This document shows positions 28,631 through 36,940 of a stretch of 64,000 bases of DNA, one piece after another. A program made the translations under genes and the position numbers. The notes beneath the pieces are model-generated. The model was not told where the DNA came from. It did no database searches and was given only the letters and a program-made list of their open reading frames with translations. The DNA is from Micropruina glycogenica (lineage in GTDB: Bacteria > Actinomycetota > Actinomycetes > Propionibacteriales > Propionibacteriaceae). The stretch is taken from positions 310,001-374,000 of the forward strand of contig NZ_LT985188.1 in the NCBI RefSeq assembly GCF_900289045.1. The letters run 5' to 3'. The stretch's first letter is position 1. The number at the start of each line of letters is the position of its first letter.

Positions 28631-30339
28631 GCAAGAAGTCCCGCAAGCTGATCAACGCGGCGCAGAGCAAGCCCGAGCCGTCCGCGCCCGAAGCGGTCGT
28701 CGAGCCGGCCGAACCCGAGCAGACGTTCTGGTTTCTGCCCGACGTGGCCCCCGAGCCGGTGGACGAGCGCGACCTGCACGAGGCGATGAAGCAGTGGCGG
28801 CACGGTCGCGCCACCCGAACCATCGGCGAAGCCATTCAGAACGCCTACGTGGCCATCTTCACGATCGTGATGATCGGCGCCATGATCACCAACCTGGTGC
28901 TCAAGGCGCAGTCGTCGATGGCCGGCTGTGCCGAGTTGTCGTGCCAGTCGGCCCGCACGCTGGTGCCGTGGGCCACCTGGTTCGCGCTGCTCGGCCTGGC
29001 CCTGGGCGTCAGCCGGCTGTTCGGGCCGGTGCTCGTGTCGGCCGCCGAAGGCTTCTGGCTGATGGACGCCCCCATCGAGCGTTCGCGGCTGCTGAGCGGA
29101 CGGCTGCGGCTGGCCGTGCTCGCCTTCGGCCTGATCGCCGCGGTGCTGGGTGCCCTGACCGCGGCGCTGAGCGGCTCCAGCCCGCTCGAGATCGCCCTGT
29201 GGGCCCTGGCGGACGGGCTGGGCGCGGCCGGGGTGACCGCGTTCGCCGCCGCAGAACAGACCCGCGAACGCGTGCGGCTGACCCGGCTGGTGCAGACCGT
29301 GCTGGCCACCCTGGCGCTGGCCACCCTGCTGCTCACCGTGGCCGTGGCGGCCGGTTGGCTGACCCTCTCGCTGCCGCAAGAGACGTCGCTGCTGGTGCCC
29401 GCCGTCGCGGCCGCGCTCGGGCTTGTGCTCCTGATCGTCGAACTGCTGGCGGCCCGCCGCCGGCTCGATCAGATCCGCCGGGCGCGGCTCGTGTCGGGCG
29501 GTTCGCTGGTGGCGGGCATGCAGGGCGCCATGTATGCGCTCGACTTCGGTCTGGTGCGCGACATCGTGGTCGAGCGGGCCGCCGTCGAGCTTGGCCACGT
29601 CAACCCGACCCCCGGCCGGGGGGTGGGCCTGCAGGCGCTGCTGTGGCGCGACCTGCAGCGGCTCACCCGGTTCCCGAGGCCGCTGGTGGGGCTGGCCGCG
29701 TCGGTGGTCGCCCCCTACGCCTTGGACGCTCTGGGCATGACCACGCTCAACCCGTTCATCTCGGGCCTGATCCTGGTCGTGGTGCTGGTGCCGTTCATGT
29801 CGATGCTGCGGGTGCTGTCGCGCACCGGCGGCCTGGCCCGCATGTTTCCGTTCCGCACCTCGCAGGTGCGCACGGTCGCGATGGTGGTGCCGCTGCTGCT
29901 GGCCCTGGCCTGGCAGGTGGCCACCGTGCCGGCCTTCGTGGGCATCACCTCGGGCGGAGCCGAGCGCAGCGTGCTCGACGGCGTCGCTATCGCGCTCATC
30001 ACCGGCATCGCGGGCTGGCTCGGGGCCGTCCGTTGGGTGACGGCGAAGAAGGTCGACTTCAACAGCCCGATGGTGGCCACCGAGTCGGGCGCGGTGCCCC
30101 CGACTTTGATTCTCAACCTGTTTCGCGGCATCGACATGGTGGCGTTGATCACCGCCCCGGTGATGCTGGGCGGCTCGCCGCTGTGGTCGTTCGCGCTGGC
30201 CGGCGTGGCGTTCGTCTTCTTGCGCGGCACGTTCAACATGGACGAGATGAAGTCCCAGCAGGAGCAACTCAAGCGCGAGCAGGACGCAGCCAAGAAGTCG
30301 TCCGGCGACAAGATCAAGGTGCAGCGGCCAAGTCGCTGA
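28627..30339 (+). CDS. Polytopic ABC exporter membrane subunit, DUF6297-like
   Basis: A 570-aa membrane protein with a charged cytosolic N-terminus (about 75 residues), then roughly 12 hydrophobic segments (for example TLVPWATWFALLGLALGVSR) with LMDAPIERSRLL between early helices, and a Lys-rich tail. The arrangement and coupling to the ATPase resemble actinobacterial DUF6297 proteins, which are thought to be ABC transporter permeases; the family name is from memory. GTG at 28627 overlaps the ATPase stop. Confidence 0.7.
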   Translation: MSKKSRKLINAAQSKPEPSAPEAVVEPAEPEQTFWFLPDVAPEPVDERDLHEAMKQWRHGRATRTIGEAIQNAYVAIFTIVMIGAMITNLVLKAQSSMAGCAELSCQSARTLVPWATWFALLGLALGVSRLFGPVLVSAAEGFWLMDAPIERSRLLSGRLRLAVLAFGLIAAVLGALTAALSGSSPLEIALWALADGLGAAGVTAFAAAEQTRERVRLTRLVQTVLATLALATLLLTVAVAAGWLTLSLPQETSLLVPAVAAALGLVLLIVELLAARRRLDQIRRARLVSGGSLVAGMQGAMYALDFGLVRDIVVERAAVELGHVNPTPGRGVGLQALLWRDLQRLTRFPRPLVGLAASVVAPYALDALGMTTLNPFISGLILVVVLVPFMSMLRVLSRTGGLARMFPFRTSQVRTVAMVVPLLLALAWQVATVPAFVGITSGGAERSVLDGVAIALITGIAGWLGAVRWVTAKKVDFNSPMVATESGAVPPTLILNLFRGIDMVALITAPVMLGGSPLWSFALAGVAFVFLRGTFNMDEMKSQQEQLKREQDAAKKSSGDKIKVQRPSR

Positions 30340-30420
30340 ACGGCCGCCGGCAAGTGCCTCGACAGTCCAGTCTGGGCGAGCCCGATCCCGTCACGACAAC
30401 GCGGCAACCCGCTGACCGCG

Positions 30421-30494
30421 TCGACGTTGCGCACCTTATGCCTCGTTGCGCATGGTGCACCCTGCGCAATGAGCCACGACCTGCGCAACGTCGA
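30421..30494. repeat. Nested palindromic repeat, copy 1, upstream of desaturase
   Basis: TCGACGTTGCGCA (30421-30433) and TGCGCAACGTCGA (30482-30494) pair perfectly. Inside are a second, partly diverged arm pair ending in TTGCGCA/TGCGCAA and the loop TGGTGCACCC. The 326-bp gap 30340-30665 otherwise shows no gene; TAAACT near 30595 could be a -10 for the desaturase. A near-identical copy in the same orientation lies after the desaturase gene. Confidence 0.85.
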
Positions 30495-30665
30495 CGAGGC
30501 GTAGCGGCACGGACTCCCTTGCCGCCTCGACGGGGTCGGCGGGCGGCGAATATCGGTAGTGAGATCGGTGGTGCGCCAGGGTGCTCGGGGACCGACTAAA
30601 CTGGAGACACCGTTTCTGGAGGCGCCGCCCGGGTTACTTGAATGGACCGGTGGAGATGCGAGCCC

Positions 30666-31766
30666 ATGACTGTTATCGATGCCGACACGCCGCCCACGAC
30701 CTCTCGCCCTCGGGCGCGCGACGAGATCACGCGTCGCACGCGAAGTTTCACCGAGCTCGCCGCGGCCGTGCGCGAGCAGGGGCTGAACGCGCGTACGCGG
30801 TGGTTCTACTACTCGGTGTTCGGCGTTTTGCTGCTGGCCCTGGGCGGGGCCTTCACCGGGCTGGTGCTGCTGAAAGACTCGTGGTTCACGCTGCTGATCG
30901 CCGCCGCGCTGGGCGTGATCTTCACCCAGTTCGCCTTTCTCGGCCACGAGGCGTCCCACCGACAGGTGCTGAACTCGGGTCCGGCCAACGACCGGCTCGG
31001 ACGGGTACTGGCGAGCTTCTTCGTCGGCATGAGCTACACGTGGTGGATGACCAAGCACACCCGTCACCACGGCAACCCGAACAAGGTCGGAAAAGACCCA
31101 GACCTGAAGTCCGACTTCGCCAGTTTCACCACCGACGACGCTGCCCAGAGCCGCGGTTTGAGGCGCTGGCTGACCCGCCGCCAGGGTTGGCTCTTCTTTC
31201 CGTTGCTCACGCTGCTCGGGTTCGACCTGCACAGCCAGTCGGTGCGTACCTTGCTCGGCCGCGGCCGGGTCGAGGGACGGGCGACAGAACTCGCTCTGCT
31301 CGGCACCAGGTTCGTTCTCTACCTTGGGCTGGTGTTCTGGCTGCTGCCCCTGGGCATGGCTTTCGCCTTCGTCGGCGTTCAGGTGTTGGTTTTCGGGTTG
31401 TACATGGGCATCACCTTCTCGCCCAACCACATCGGCATGCGCATCGTGCCGGCAAACTCGCGGCTTGACTTTCTCGACAAGCAGGTGCTCACCTCGCGCA
31501 ATGTCTCGGGCGGCTGGTTCGTTACCGTGCTGATGGGTGGGCTGAACTACCAGATCGAGCACCACCTGTTCCCGAGCATGCCCCGACCCCATCTGTTCAA
31601 TGCTCGGCGCCTCGTACTCGCCCACTGCCGCGAGCACGGCGTGCCGTATACCGAGAATCGGCTGGGAGAGGCGCTCGCGATCGTGGTGCGGCACATGAAC
31701 GACGTCGGCCTGGCAGCCGCCCGGCGGTTCACCTGCCCGACCGCGGGTGCGATGGGCCGGGGCTGA
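30666..31766 (+). CDS. Membrane fatty acid desaturase
   Basis: A 366-aa membrane-bound di-iron desaturase of the acyl-lipid/linoleoyl-CoA type. The three His boxes are GHEASH, HTRHHGNP and QIEHHLFPSMP, with four hydrophobic helices around them. It inserts a double bond into acyl chains using ferredoxin or a similar donor; position specificity cannot be read. The ATG at 30666 with GGTGGAG upstream is preferred over the in-frame ATG at 30642. The gene stands alone between two copies of a 75-bp palindromic repeat, which raises the possibility that it was acquired as a cassette. Confidence 0.9.
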   Translation: MTVIDADTPPTTSRPRARDEITRRTRSFTELAAAVREQGLNARTRWFYYSVFGVLLLALGGAFTGLVLLKDSWFTLLIAAALGVIFTQFAFLGHEASHRQVLNSGPANDRLGRVLASFFVGMSYTWWMTKHTRHHGNPNKVGKDPDLKSDFASFTTDDAAQSRGLRRWLTRRQGWLFFPLLTLLGFDLHSQSVRTLLGRGRVEGRATELALLGTRFVLYLGLVFWLLPLGMAFAFVGVQVLVFGLYMGITFSPNHIGMRIVPANSRLDFLDKQVLTSRNVSGGWFVTVLMGGLNYQIEHHLFPSMPRPHLFNARRLVLAHCREHGVPYTENRLGEALAIVVRHMNDVGLAAARRFTCPTAGAMGRG

Positions 31767-31831
31767 CTTCGCCTCCCAGTGCCTGCGGGCGAACCGGGGG
31801 ATCGGCTTGTACGTGGGTGATCCGATCCGGC

Positions 31832-31907
31832 GCCGACGTTGCGCACTTTGTGGCTCATTGCGCATGGTGCACCCTGCGCAATGAGCCACAACCTGCGCAA
31901 TGTCGGC
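31832..31907. repeat. Nested palindromic repeat, copy 2, downstream of desaturase
   Basis: Outer arms GCCGACGTTGCGCA and TGCGCAATGTCGGC pair with one mismatch; inner arms TGGCTCATTGCGCA (31851-31864) and TGCGCAATGAGCCA (31875-31888) pair perfectly around TGGTGCACCC. It is a close relative of copy 1 in the same orientation 1.4 kb away. It lies between convergent desaturase and menF, so it could terminate both. It is followed at about 31914 by GTCTCGACAAGCTCGGCC, an uninterrupted copy of the IS110 target repeat. Confidence 0.85.
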
Positions 31908-31955
31908 CGGACGGTCTCGACAAGCTCGGCCAACGACGGCTCGACCAACGACGGC

Positions 31956-33287
31956 TCAGCCCAGCAGCGCGTTCACCATCGGCACCAGTTTCGCCTGGGT
32001 CTCGGCCAGCTCTTCGTCGGGGTCGGAGCCCTCGACGATGCCGCAGCCGGCGAACAGCCTGATCTGGCGGGGGTCGTCGGCGTCGATGATTCCGCAGCGC
32101 AGCGCGATCGCCCACTCGCCGTCGCCGCGCGCGTCGATCCAACCCACCGGACCCGAATAGCGGCCCCGGTCGAGGCCCTCGAGCTCGGCGATCGCCGCCC
32201 GGGCGACGGACGTGGGTGTGCCGCAGACCGCCGCGGACGGGTGCAGCGCCGCAGCCAGCCGCAAAGCCCCGGCCTTCTTGTGCGCCACGGCGGTGACGTC
32301 GGTGGCCAGGTGCAGCACGTTGGGCAGTTCCAGCACGTAGGGCGACTCGGGCACGTTCATGCCCGAACACAGCGGGGCCAACGACTCGGCCACCGAGGCG
32401 ACCGCCAACTCGTGCTCGCCCAGGTTCTTGCTCGAACGGGCCAGGGCGGAGGCCAGCTTCAGGTCGGTCTCGTCCGACCCGCTGCGCCGAATCGTGCCGG
32501 CCAGAATGCGCGAGGTGGCCAGCCCGCGCTCCCGGCGGATCAGCATCTCGGGCGAGGCGCCGACCAGGCCGTCGATGCAGTACGTCCAGCAGCTCGGGTA
32601 GTCGCGGGCCAGAGTGTCGACCAGGTGTCGCGCATCGATCGGCTCGGACGCCCGCGCAGTGACAGACCGCGCCAGCACCACCTTCTCGAGCCCATTGGTC
32701 TCGATGCGACGGACGGCCTCGGCCACCCGTTCCTTCCAGCGGGCCTGGGCGGCCTCGTCCACCTCGATCCGGACGCTCCGCGGCGCCCGGGGCGCAGTGG
32801 GGCGGGCGGCGGTCAGGGCCTCGACGAGCTCGACCAGCGGTGAGGTCTCGACCTGCTCCACCAACTGGGTCTCGACCAGTTCGACCAGCGGCGGGATCTC
32901 GACCGGCGACACCCCATCACCCAGCACGGTCAGCCACGCCTGCCCCTGCCGTCGTCCGATGATCACCTTCGGAACGATGAGTCGTGACACCGCCTCGGTG
33001 TGGTCTGGGTCGAAGGTGAACGAGCCGAACGCCAGCGGCCCCGAGCCGGCCACGCCGGGCATTTGCGAGTGGTGATCGAGACCCTCGACCAGGGTGCTCC
33101 ACCAGGCGTCAGCCTCGGCCGGCGAGGTGACGTCTGTGCATGCGTAACACCCCAATCCGACCATGCCTTCGCCGTGCCTGATCCACGCCACGGAAGAGCC
33201 GTCCACAAGGTATTTTTCCAACATTCCCGGGTCGTTAATAGGCACTGTTCGGGCAATTGTGTAGGCAGCCGGAGGGGCAGAGATCAC
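31956..33287 (-). CDS. menF: Isochorismate synthase
   Basis: Chorismate to isochorismate isomerase feeding MenD. The product is 443 aa with a C-terminal chorismate-binding domain: EKVVLARSVTARA, CIDGLVGASPEMLIRRE, SRILAGTIRRSGS, LHPSAAVCGTPTS, GRYSGPVGWID and the Mg-binding end around AGCGIVEGSDPDEEL. Between N-terminal and catalytic domains lies a repetitive linker (residues 133-156, PLVELVETQLVEQVE then SPLVELVE) encoded by DNA resembling the genome's GTCTCGAC-AGCTCGACCA repeat. This looks like in-frame repeat insertion. It is divergent from menJ across about 110 bp. Confidence 0.9.
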   Translation of the reverse strand: MISAPPAAYTIARTVPINDPGMLEKYLVDGSSVAWIRHGEGMVGLGCYACTDVTSPAEADAWWSTLVEGLDHHSQMPGVAGSGPLAFGSFTFDPDHTEAVSRLIVPKVIIGRRQGQAWLTVLGDGVSPVEIPPLVELVETQLVEQVETSPLVELVEALTAARPTAPRAPRSVRIEVDEAAQARWKERVAEAVRRIETNGLEKVVLARSVTARASEPIDARHLVDTLARDYPSCWTYCIDGLVGASPEMLIRRERGLATSRILAGTIRRSGSDETDLKLASALARSSKNLGEHELAVASVAESLAPLCSGMNVPESPYVLELPNVLHLATDVTAVAHKKAGALRLAAALHPSAAVCGTPTSVARAAIAELEGLDRGRYSGPVGWIDARGDGEWAIALRCGIIDADDPRQIRLFAGCGIVEGSDPDEELAETQAKLVPMVNALLG

Positions 33288-33396
33288 CCGCGAAGCTTAG
33301 CCACCTTCCACGCCCGCCCCTCGAATGGCTGTCGTGTCATTTCGTGCCTAGACTGGCGGAGCCCACCCGGCAAAACGACCAGCGACGAGGAGCAGC

Positions 33397-34659
33397 ATGT
33401 CCGACGAGCACGCGGACGTCGTCGTCGTCGGGGCGGGCCCCGCCGGCGCGACCACCGCCTGCTGGCTGGCCGATCAGGGCCTGAACGTCGCACTGCTCGA
33501 AAAGGGCACCTTTCCGCGCGACAAGGTGTGCGGCGACGGGCTGACCCCGCGGGCCACCAAGCAACTGCTGCGGTTGGGCATCGACGTCAGCGAAGAAGCC
33601 GGCTGGCTGCACAACAAGGGCCTGCGGGTGCACGGCGGCCGCGCCGAACCCTTCGAGCTGCCCTGGCCGACGTTGGGGGAGTTCCCCTCGTTCGGGCTGG
33701 TGCGCAAGCGCGCCGACTTCGACGAATTGCTGGCCAACCATGCCGTCGCCAAGGGCGCCACGTTGTACCAGCAGGCCAACGTCACCGGCGCAGTCGTCGA
33801 CGAGCGCACCGATCGGGTCACCGGCGTCACGACCAAGGACGGACGCACCTTCACCGCACCGATCGTGGTGGCCGCCGACGGCAACTCGTCACCGGTGGCC
33901 AAGTCGCTCGGCCTGCTGAAGAACGCCAATCGTCCGATGGGTGTGGCCTGCCGTACCTACTTCACCTCGCCCCGGCACGACGACGACTGGATGGAGTCGT
34001 GGCTGGAGTTGTGGGACGGCAAGCCCGGCGAGTCGAACCTGTTGCCCGGCTACGGGTGGATTTTCGGCATGGGCGACGGCACCTGCAACGTCGGGCTGGG
34101 CACCGTGGCCAGCACGGCCAAGAGCCAAAAACTCAACTACCGCGAGTTGCTGCAGACCTGGCTGGCGAACACCCCGAAGGAGTGGGGTTTCAGCCCCGAC
34201 AACCAGGTCGGTCCGATCGCCTCGGCAGCGCTGCCGATGGCGTTCAACCGCAAACCGGCCTACACCCGCGGACTGGTACTGGTCGGTGACTCCGGCGGCA
34301 TGGTGTCGCCGTTCAACGGCGAGGGCATTCCGTACGCCATGGAGGCCGGCGAGGCGGCGGCCGAGGCGATCGTGCGAGCCCACGCCGAGGGCGTCGGCAC
34401 CCCCGGCGCCGAGAAGGCCCTCAACAGCTACCCGGCCCGGCTGGCGGCCGAGTGGGGCGGCTACTTCAGGCTGGGGCAGATGTTCGTCAAGCTGATCGAG
34501 CACCCGCAGGTGATGCACCTGTGCGTGCGCTACGGGCTGCCCCGGCCGGTGCTGATGCGATTCACCATCAAGTTGCTGGCCCACCTTTATGACACCAAAG
34601 ATGGTGATTGGATGGACCGGGTGATCCACTCGTTGTCACGGGCGGTGCCCGCAGCATGA
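33397..34659 (+). CDS. menJ: Menaquinone/geranylgeranyl reductase family flavoprotein
   Basis: A 420-aa FAD-dependent oxidoreductase: Rossmann motif VVVVGAGPAGATTACWL, PRDKVCGDGLTPRA and the second FAD motif VLVGDSGGMVSPFNGEGI. The family includes archaeal geranylgeranyl reductases and mycobacterial MenJ, which saturates one isoprene unit of menaquinone. Position 16 bp upstream of nuoA, within a menaquinone region, supports MenJ. ATG at 33397 follows GAGGAG. A possible -10 (TAGACT, 33349-33354) lies in the gap shared with menF, so this may be the start of the whole nuo transcript. Confidence 0.85.
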   Translation: MSDEHADVVVVGAGPAGATTACWLADQGLNVALLEKGTFPRDKVCGDGLTPRATKQLLRLGIDVSEEAGWLHNKGLRVHGGRAEPFELPWPTLGEFPSFGLVRKRADFDELLANHAVAKGATLYQQANVTGAVVDERTDRVTGVTTKDGRTFTAPIVVAADGNSSPVAKSLGLLKNANRPMGVACRTYFTSPRHDDDWMESWLELWDGKPGESNLLPGYGWIFGMGDGTCNVGLGTVASTAKSQKLNYRELLQTWLANTPKEWGFSPDNQVGPIASAALPMAFNRKPAYTRGLVLVGDSGGMVSPFNGEGIPYAMEAGEAAAEAIVRAHAEGVGTPGAEKALNSYPARLAAEWGGYFRLGQMFVKLIEHPQVMHLCVRYGLPRPVLMRFTIKLLAHLYDTKDGDWMDRVIHSLSRAVPAA

Positions 34660-34675
34660 ATCGACGGAGGCAGTG

Positions 34676-35035
34676 ATGAGTCCCTACATACCGATTCTGG
34701 GCATCATGGCGCTCGCCGGCGGCTTTCTGGTGCTGTCGGTGGTGCTCAGCCTGACCGTCGGGCCGCGTCGCTACAACCGGGTCAAGTACGACACCTACGA
34801 GTGCGGCATCGACCCCACGCCGGCCGCTGCCGGCGGCGGCCGGTTCCCGGTGAAGTACTACATCACCGCGATGATGTTTCTGGTGTTCGACGTCGAGGTC
34901 GCCTTTCTGTACCCGTGGGCGGTCACCTTCGACGCGCTCGGGGTGTTCGGCTTCGCCGCGATGATGATCTTTCTGATCGTGCTGGGCGTGGCGTACTTCT
35001 ACGAGATCAGGCGTGGTGGGTTGGAATGGGACTGA
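34676..35035 (+). CDS. nuoA: NADH dehydrogenase I subunit A
   Basis: A 119-aa small membrane subunit of complex I with three helices and the conserved loop KYDTYECGIDPT, plus RFPVKYYITAMMFLVFDVEV. ATG at 34676 lies 5 bp after GGAGG; the GTG at 34673 is too close to it. It is the first of 14 nuo genes in canonical A-N order. Confidence 0.95.
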   Translation: MSPYIPILGIMALAGGFLVLSVVLSLTVGPRRYNRVKYDTYECGIDPTPAAAGGGRFPVKYYITAMMFLVFDVEVAFLYPWAVTFDALGVFGFAAMMIFLIVLGVAYFYEIRRGGLEWD

Positions 35036-35062
35036 GCACGACGACCGCGCGAGGGGTGCGAC

Positions 35063-35620
35063 ATGGGGCTTGAGGAGAAGATTCCGCAGGGCGTGCTGCT
35101 GACCACCGTCGAAGGCATCTTCGGCTGGATGCGGCAGGCGTCGTTCTGGCCGGCCACCTTCGGCCTGGCCTGCTGCGCCATCGAGATGATGACCTACGGC
35201 GCGCCCCGCTTCGACGCCGGACGCTGGGGGCAAGAGGTCTTTCGCGCCTCGCCGCGGCAGGCCGACCTGATGATCATCTCGGGCCGGGTCAGCCAGAAGA
35301 TGGCCCCCGTGCTGCGCCAGGTCTACGACCAGATGCCCGAACCCAAATGGGTGATGGCGATGGGGGTGTGCGCCAGCTCGGGCGGCATGTTCAACAACTA
35401 CGCGATCGTGCAGGGTGGCGACCACATCGTGCCGGTCGACATGTACGTGCCGGGCTGCCCGCCGCGCCCCGACATGCTCATCGACGCCATGTTCAAGCTG
35501 CGCAAAGAGATCGTCATGAAGCGGCCCATCGGCGCCCATGAACTGGCCGAGATCGAAGCGCAAGAGCAGGCCGCGCTCGAGGCCATGGCCACGCACGAGA
35601 TGAAGGGCCTCATGCGATGA
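35063..35620 (+). CDS. nuoB: NADH dehydrogenase I subunit B
   Basis: A 185-aa peripheral-arm subunit that holds cluster N2 next to the quinone site. Ligand cysteines are visible in [20 protein letters not shown] and VPGCPPRPD. The C-terminus extends into a short charged helix. Its stop overlaps the nuoC start by 4 bp. Confidence 0.97.
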   Translation: MGLEEKIPQGVLLTTVEGIFGWMRQASFWPATFGLACCAIEMMTYGAPRFDAGRWGQEVFRASPRQADLMIISGRVSQKMAPVLRQVYDQMPEPKWVMAMGVCASSGGMFNNYAIVQGGDHIVPVDMYVPGCPPRPDMLIDAMFKLRKEIVMKRPIGAHELAEIEAQEQAALEAMATHEMKGLMR

Positions 35621-36411
35621 CCGACGACAAGCTGCCCGGCGAAGCGAAGACCGTCGACGAACCCGTCGAGGGTGCCGGTTCGGCGCCCAAGGCCGGCCTC
35701 GAGCGTGAGGACGCGCAGCCCGACGAGGCCACCGAGCTGTCTGAGGCCGTCGATCAGGCCGTCACCTACGCCGAGGGCCCGCACGCCATCGAGACGCGCA
35801 CCGGCATGTGGTCCAGCGGCTCGGGCGACACCTCCGGCTACGGCCGCATCGTGCGCGTGGTCGAGATGCCCAGTCAGCCGCTGCCGTCCGACGGCTGGTA
35901 CGCGGGCGTCACCGCGCGGCTGGACGAGCTGGTGCCCGACGCACTGGTCAGGGTCGTGTTCGACCGCGGCGAACTGACCTTCTACGTCGCCCGCGAGAAG
36001 CTCAGTCAGGTGATGGGCCAGCTTCGCGACGACGCGCACCTGCGGTTCGAGTTTCTGCCCAGCGTGTCGGGGGTCAACTACCCAACCGACGAGGGCGCCG
36101 AACTGCACGTGGTGTACCACCTGCAGTCGATGACCCACAATCGCCGGCTGCGGGTCGAGACCAGCTGCCCCGATGACGACCCGCACGTGCCCAGCGTGGT
36201 GGCCATCTACCCGGCCGCCGACTGGCACGAGCGCGAAACCTACGACATGTTCGGCATCGTGTTCGACGGCCACCCGCACCTGACCCGCATTCTGATGCCC
36301 GACGACTGGGTCGGCCACCCCCAGCGCAAGGACTACCCGCTCGGCGGCATTCCGGTGGAGTACAAGGGCGCCGTGGTGCCGCCGCCCGACCAGCGCAGGA
36401 GCTACAGATGA
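35617..36411 (+). CDS. nuoC: NADH dehydrogenase I subunit C
   Basis: A 264-aa 30-kDa-subunit homologue with an acidic N-terminal extension of about 70 residues and the core [28 protein letters not shown] and [17 protein letters not shown], ending in [14 protein letters not shown]. Its stop codon (TGA, 36409-36411) overlaps the first ATG of the tandem mini-ORF array that separates it from nuoD. This is the only large gap inside the nuo operon. Confidence 0.96.
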   Translation: MTDDKLPGEAKTVDEPVEGAGSAPKAGLEREDAQPDEATELSEAVDQAVTYAEGPHAIETRTGMWSSGSGDTSGYGRIVRVVEMPSQPLPSDGWYAGVTARLDELVPDALVRVVFDRGELTFYVAREKLSQVMGQLRDDAHLRFEFLPSVSGVNYPTDEGAELHVVYHLQSMTHNRRLRVETSCPDDDPHVPSVVAIYPAADWHERETYDMFGIVFDGHPHLTRILMPDDWVGHPQRKDYPLGGIPVEYKGAVVPPPDQRRSYR

Positions 36412-36940
36412 ATCAGTGTGAGCGAAGCGAACTCCAGCCGCACCGGCAAGGTGGGTACCGATGAGAGTGTGTGAGCGAAGCGAACTCCAGCCGCACCGGC
36501 GAGGTGGGTACCGATGAGAGTGTGTGAGCGAAGCGAACTCCAGCCGCACCGGCGAGGTGGGTACCGATGAGATTGTGTGAGCGAAGCGAACTCCAGCCGC
36601 ACCGGCGAGGTGGGTACCGATGAGATTGTGTGAGCGAAGCGAACTCCAGCCGCACCGGCGAGGTGGGTACCGATGAGATTGTGTGAGCGAAGCGAACTCC
36701 AGCCGCACCGGCGAGGTGGGTACCGATGAGATTGTGTGAGCGAAGCGAACTCCAGCCGCACCGGCGAGGTGGGTACCGATGAGATTGTGTGAGCGAAGCG
36801 AACTCCAGCCGCACCGGCGAGGTGGGTACCGATGAGATTGTGTGAGCGAAGCGAACTCCAGCCGCACCGGCGAGGTGGGTACCGATGAGATTGTGTGAGC
36901 GAAGCGAACTCCAGCCGCACCGGCGAGGTGGGTACCGATG
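36408..36940 (+). repeat. Ten 53-bp tandem repeats forming a chain of coupled mini-ORFs (nuoC-nuoD)
   Basis: Ten head-to-tail copies of a 53-bp unit run from the nuoC stop to the nuoD ATG. Each contains AGGTGG, six bases, then ATG, and encodes an 18-residue peptide ([18 protein letters not shown] in most copies). Each mini-ORF stop overlaps the next ATG as ATGA. Starts are at 36408, 36461, 36514, 36567, 36620, 36673, 36726, 36779, 36832 and 36885; the last stop overlaps the nuoD ATG at 36938. A 57-nt ORF minus the 4-nt overlap gives exactly 53. The first copy differs most (N-Q for R-L, one CAA codon) and copies 2-3 have GTG instead of TTG; the rest look identical. No promoter or terminator was seen. 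Confidence 0.95.

Noticed and set aside
32811-32900. MenF LVELVE segment as a genuine coiled-coil domain
   Set aside because: The DNA matches the dispersed genome repeat, so insertion is the simpler explanation; a structural role cannot be excluded.
36408-36940. CRISPR array
   Set aside because: The units are contiguous with no unique spacers, and no cas genes are present. The same holds for the arrays at 2231 and 54967.
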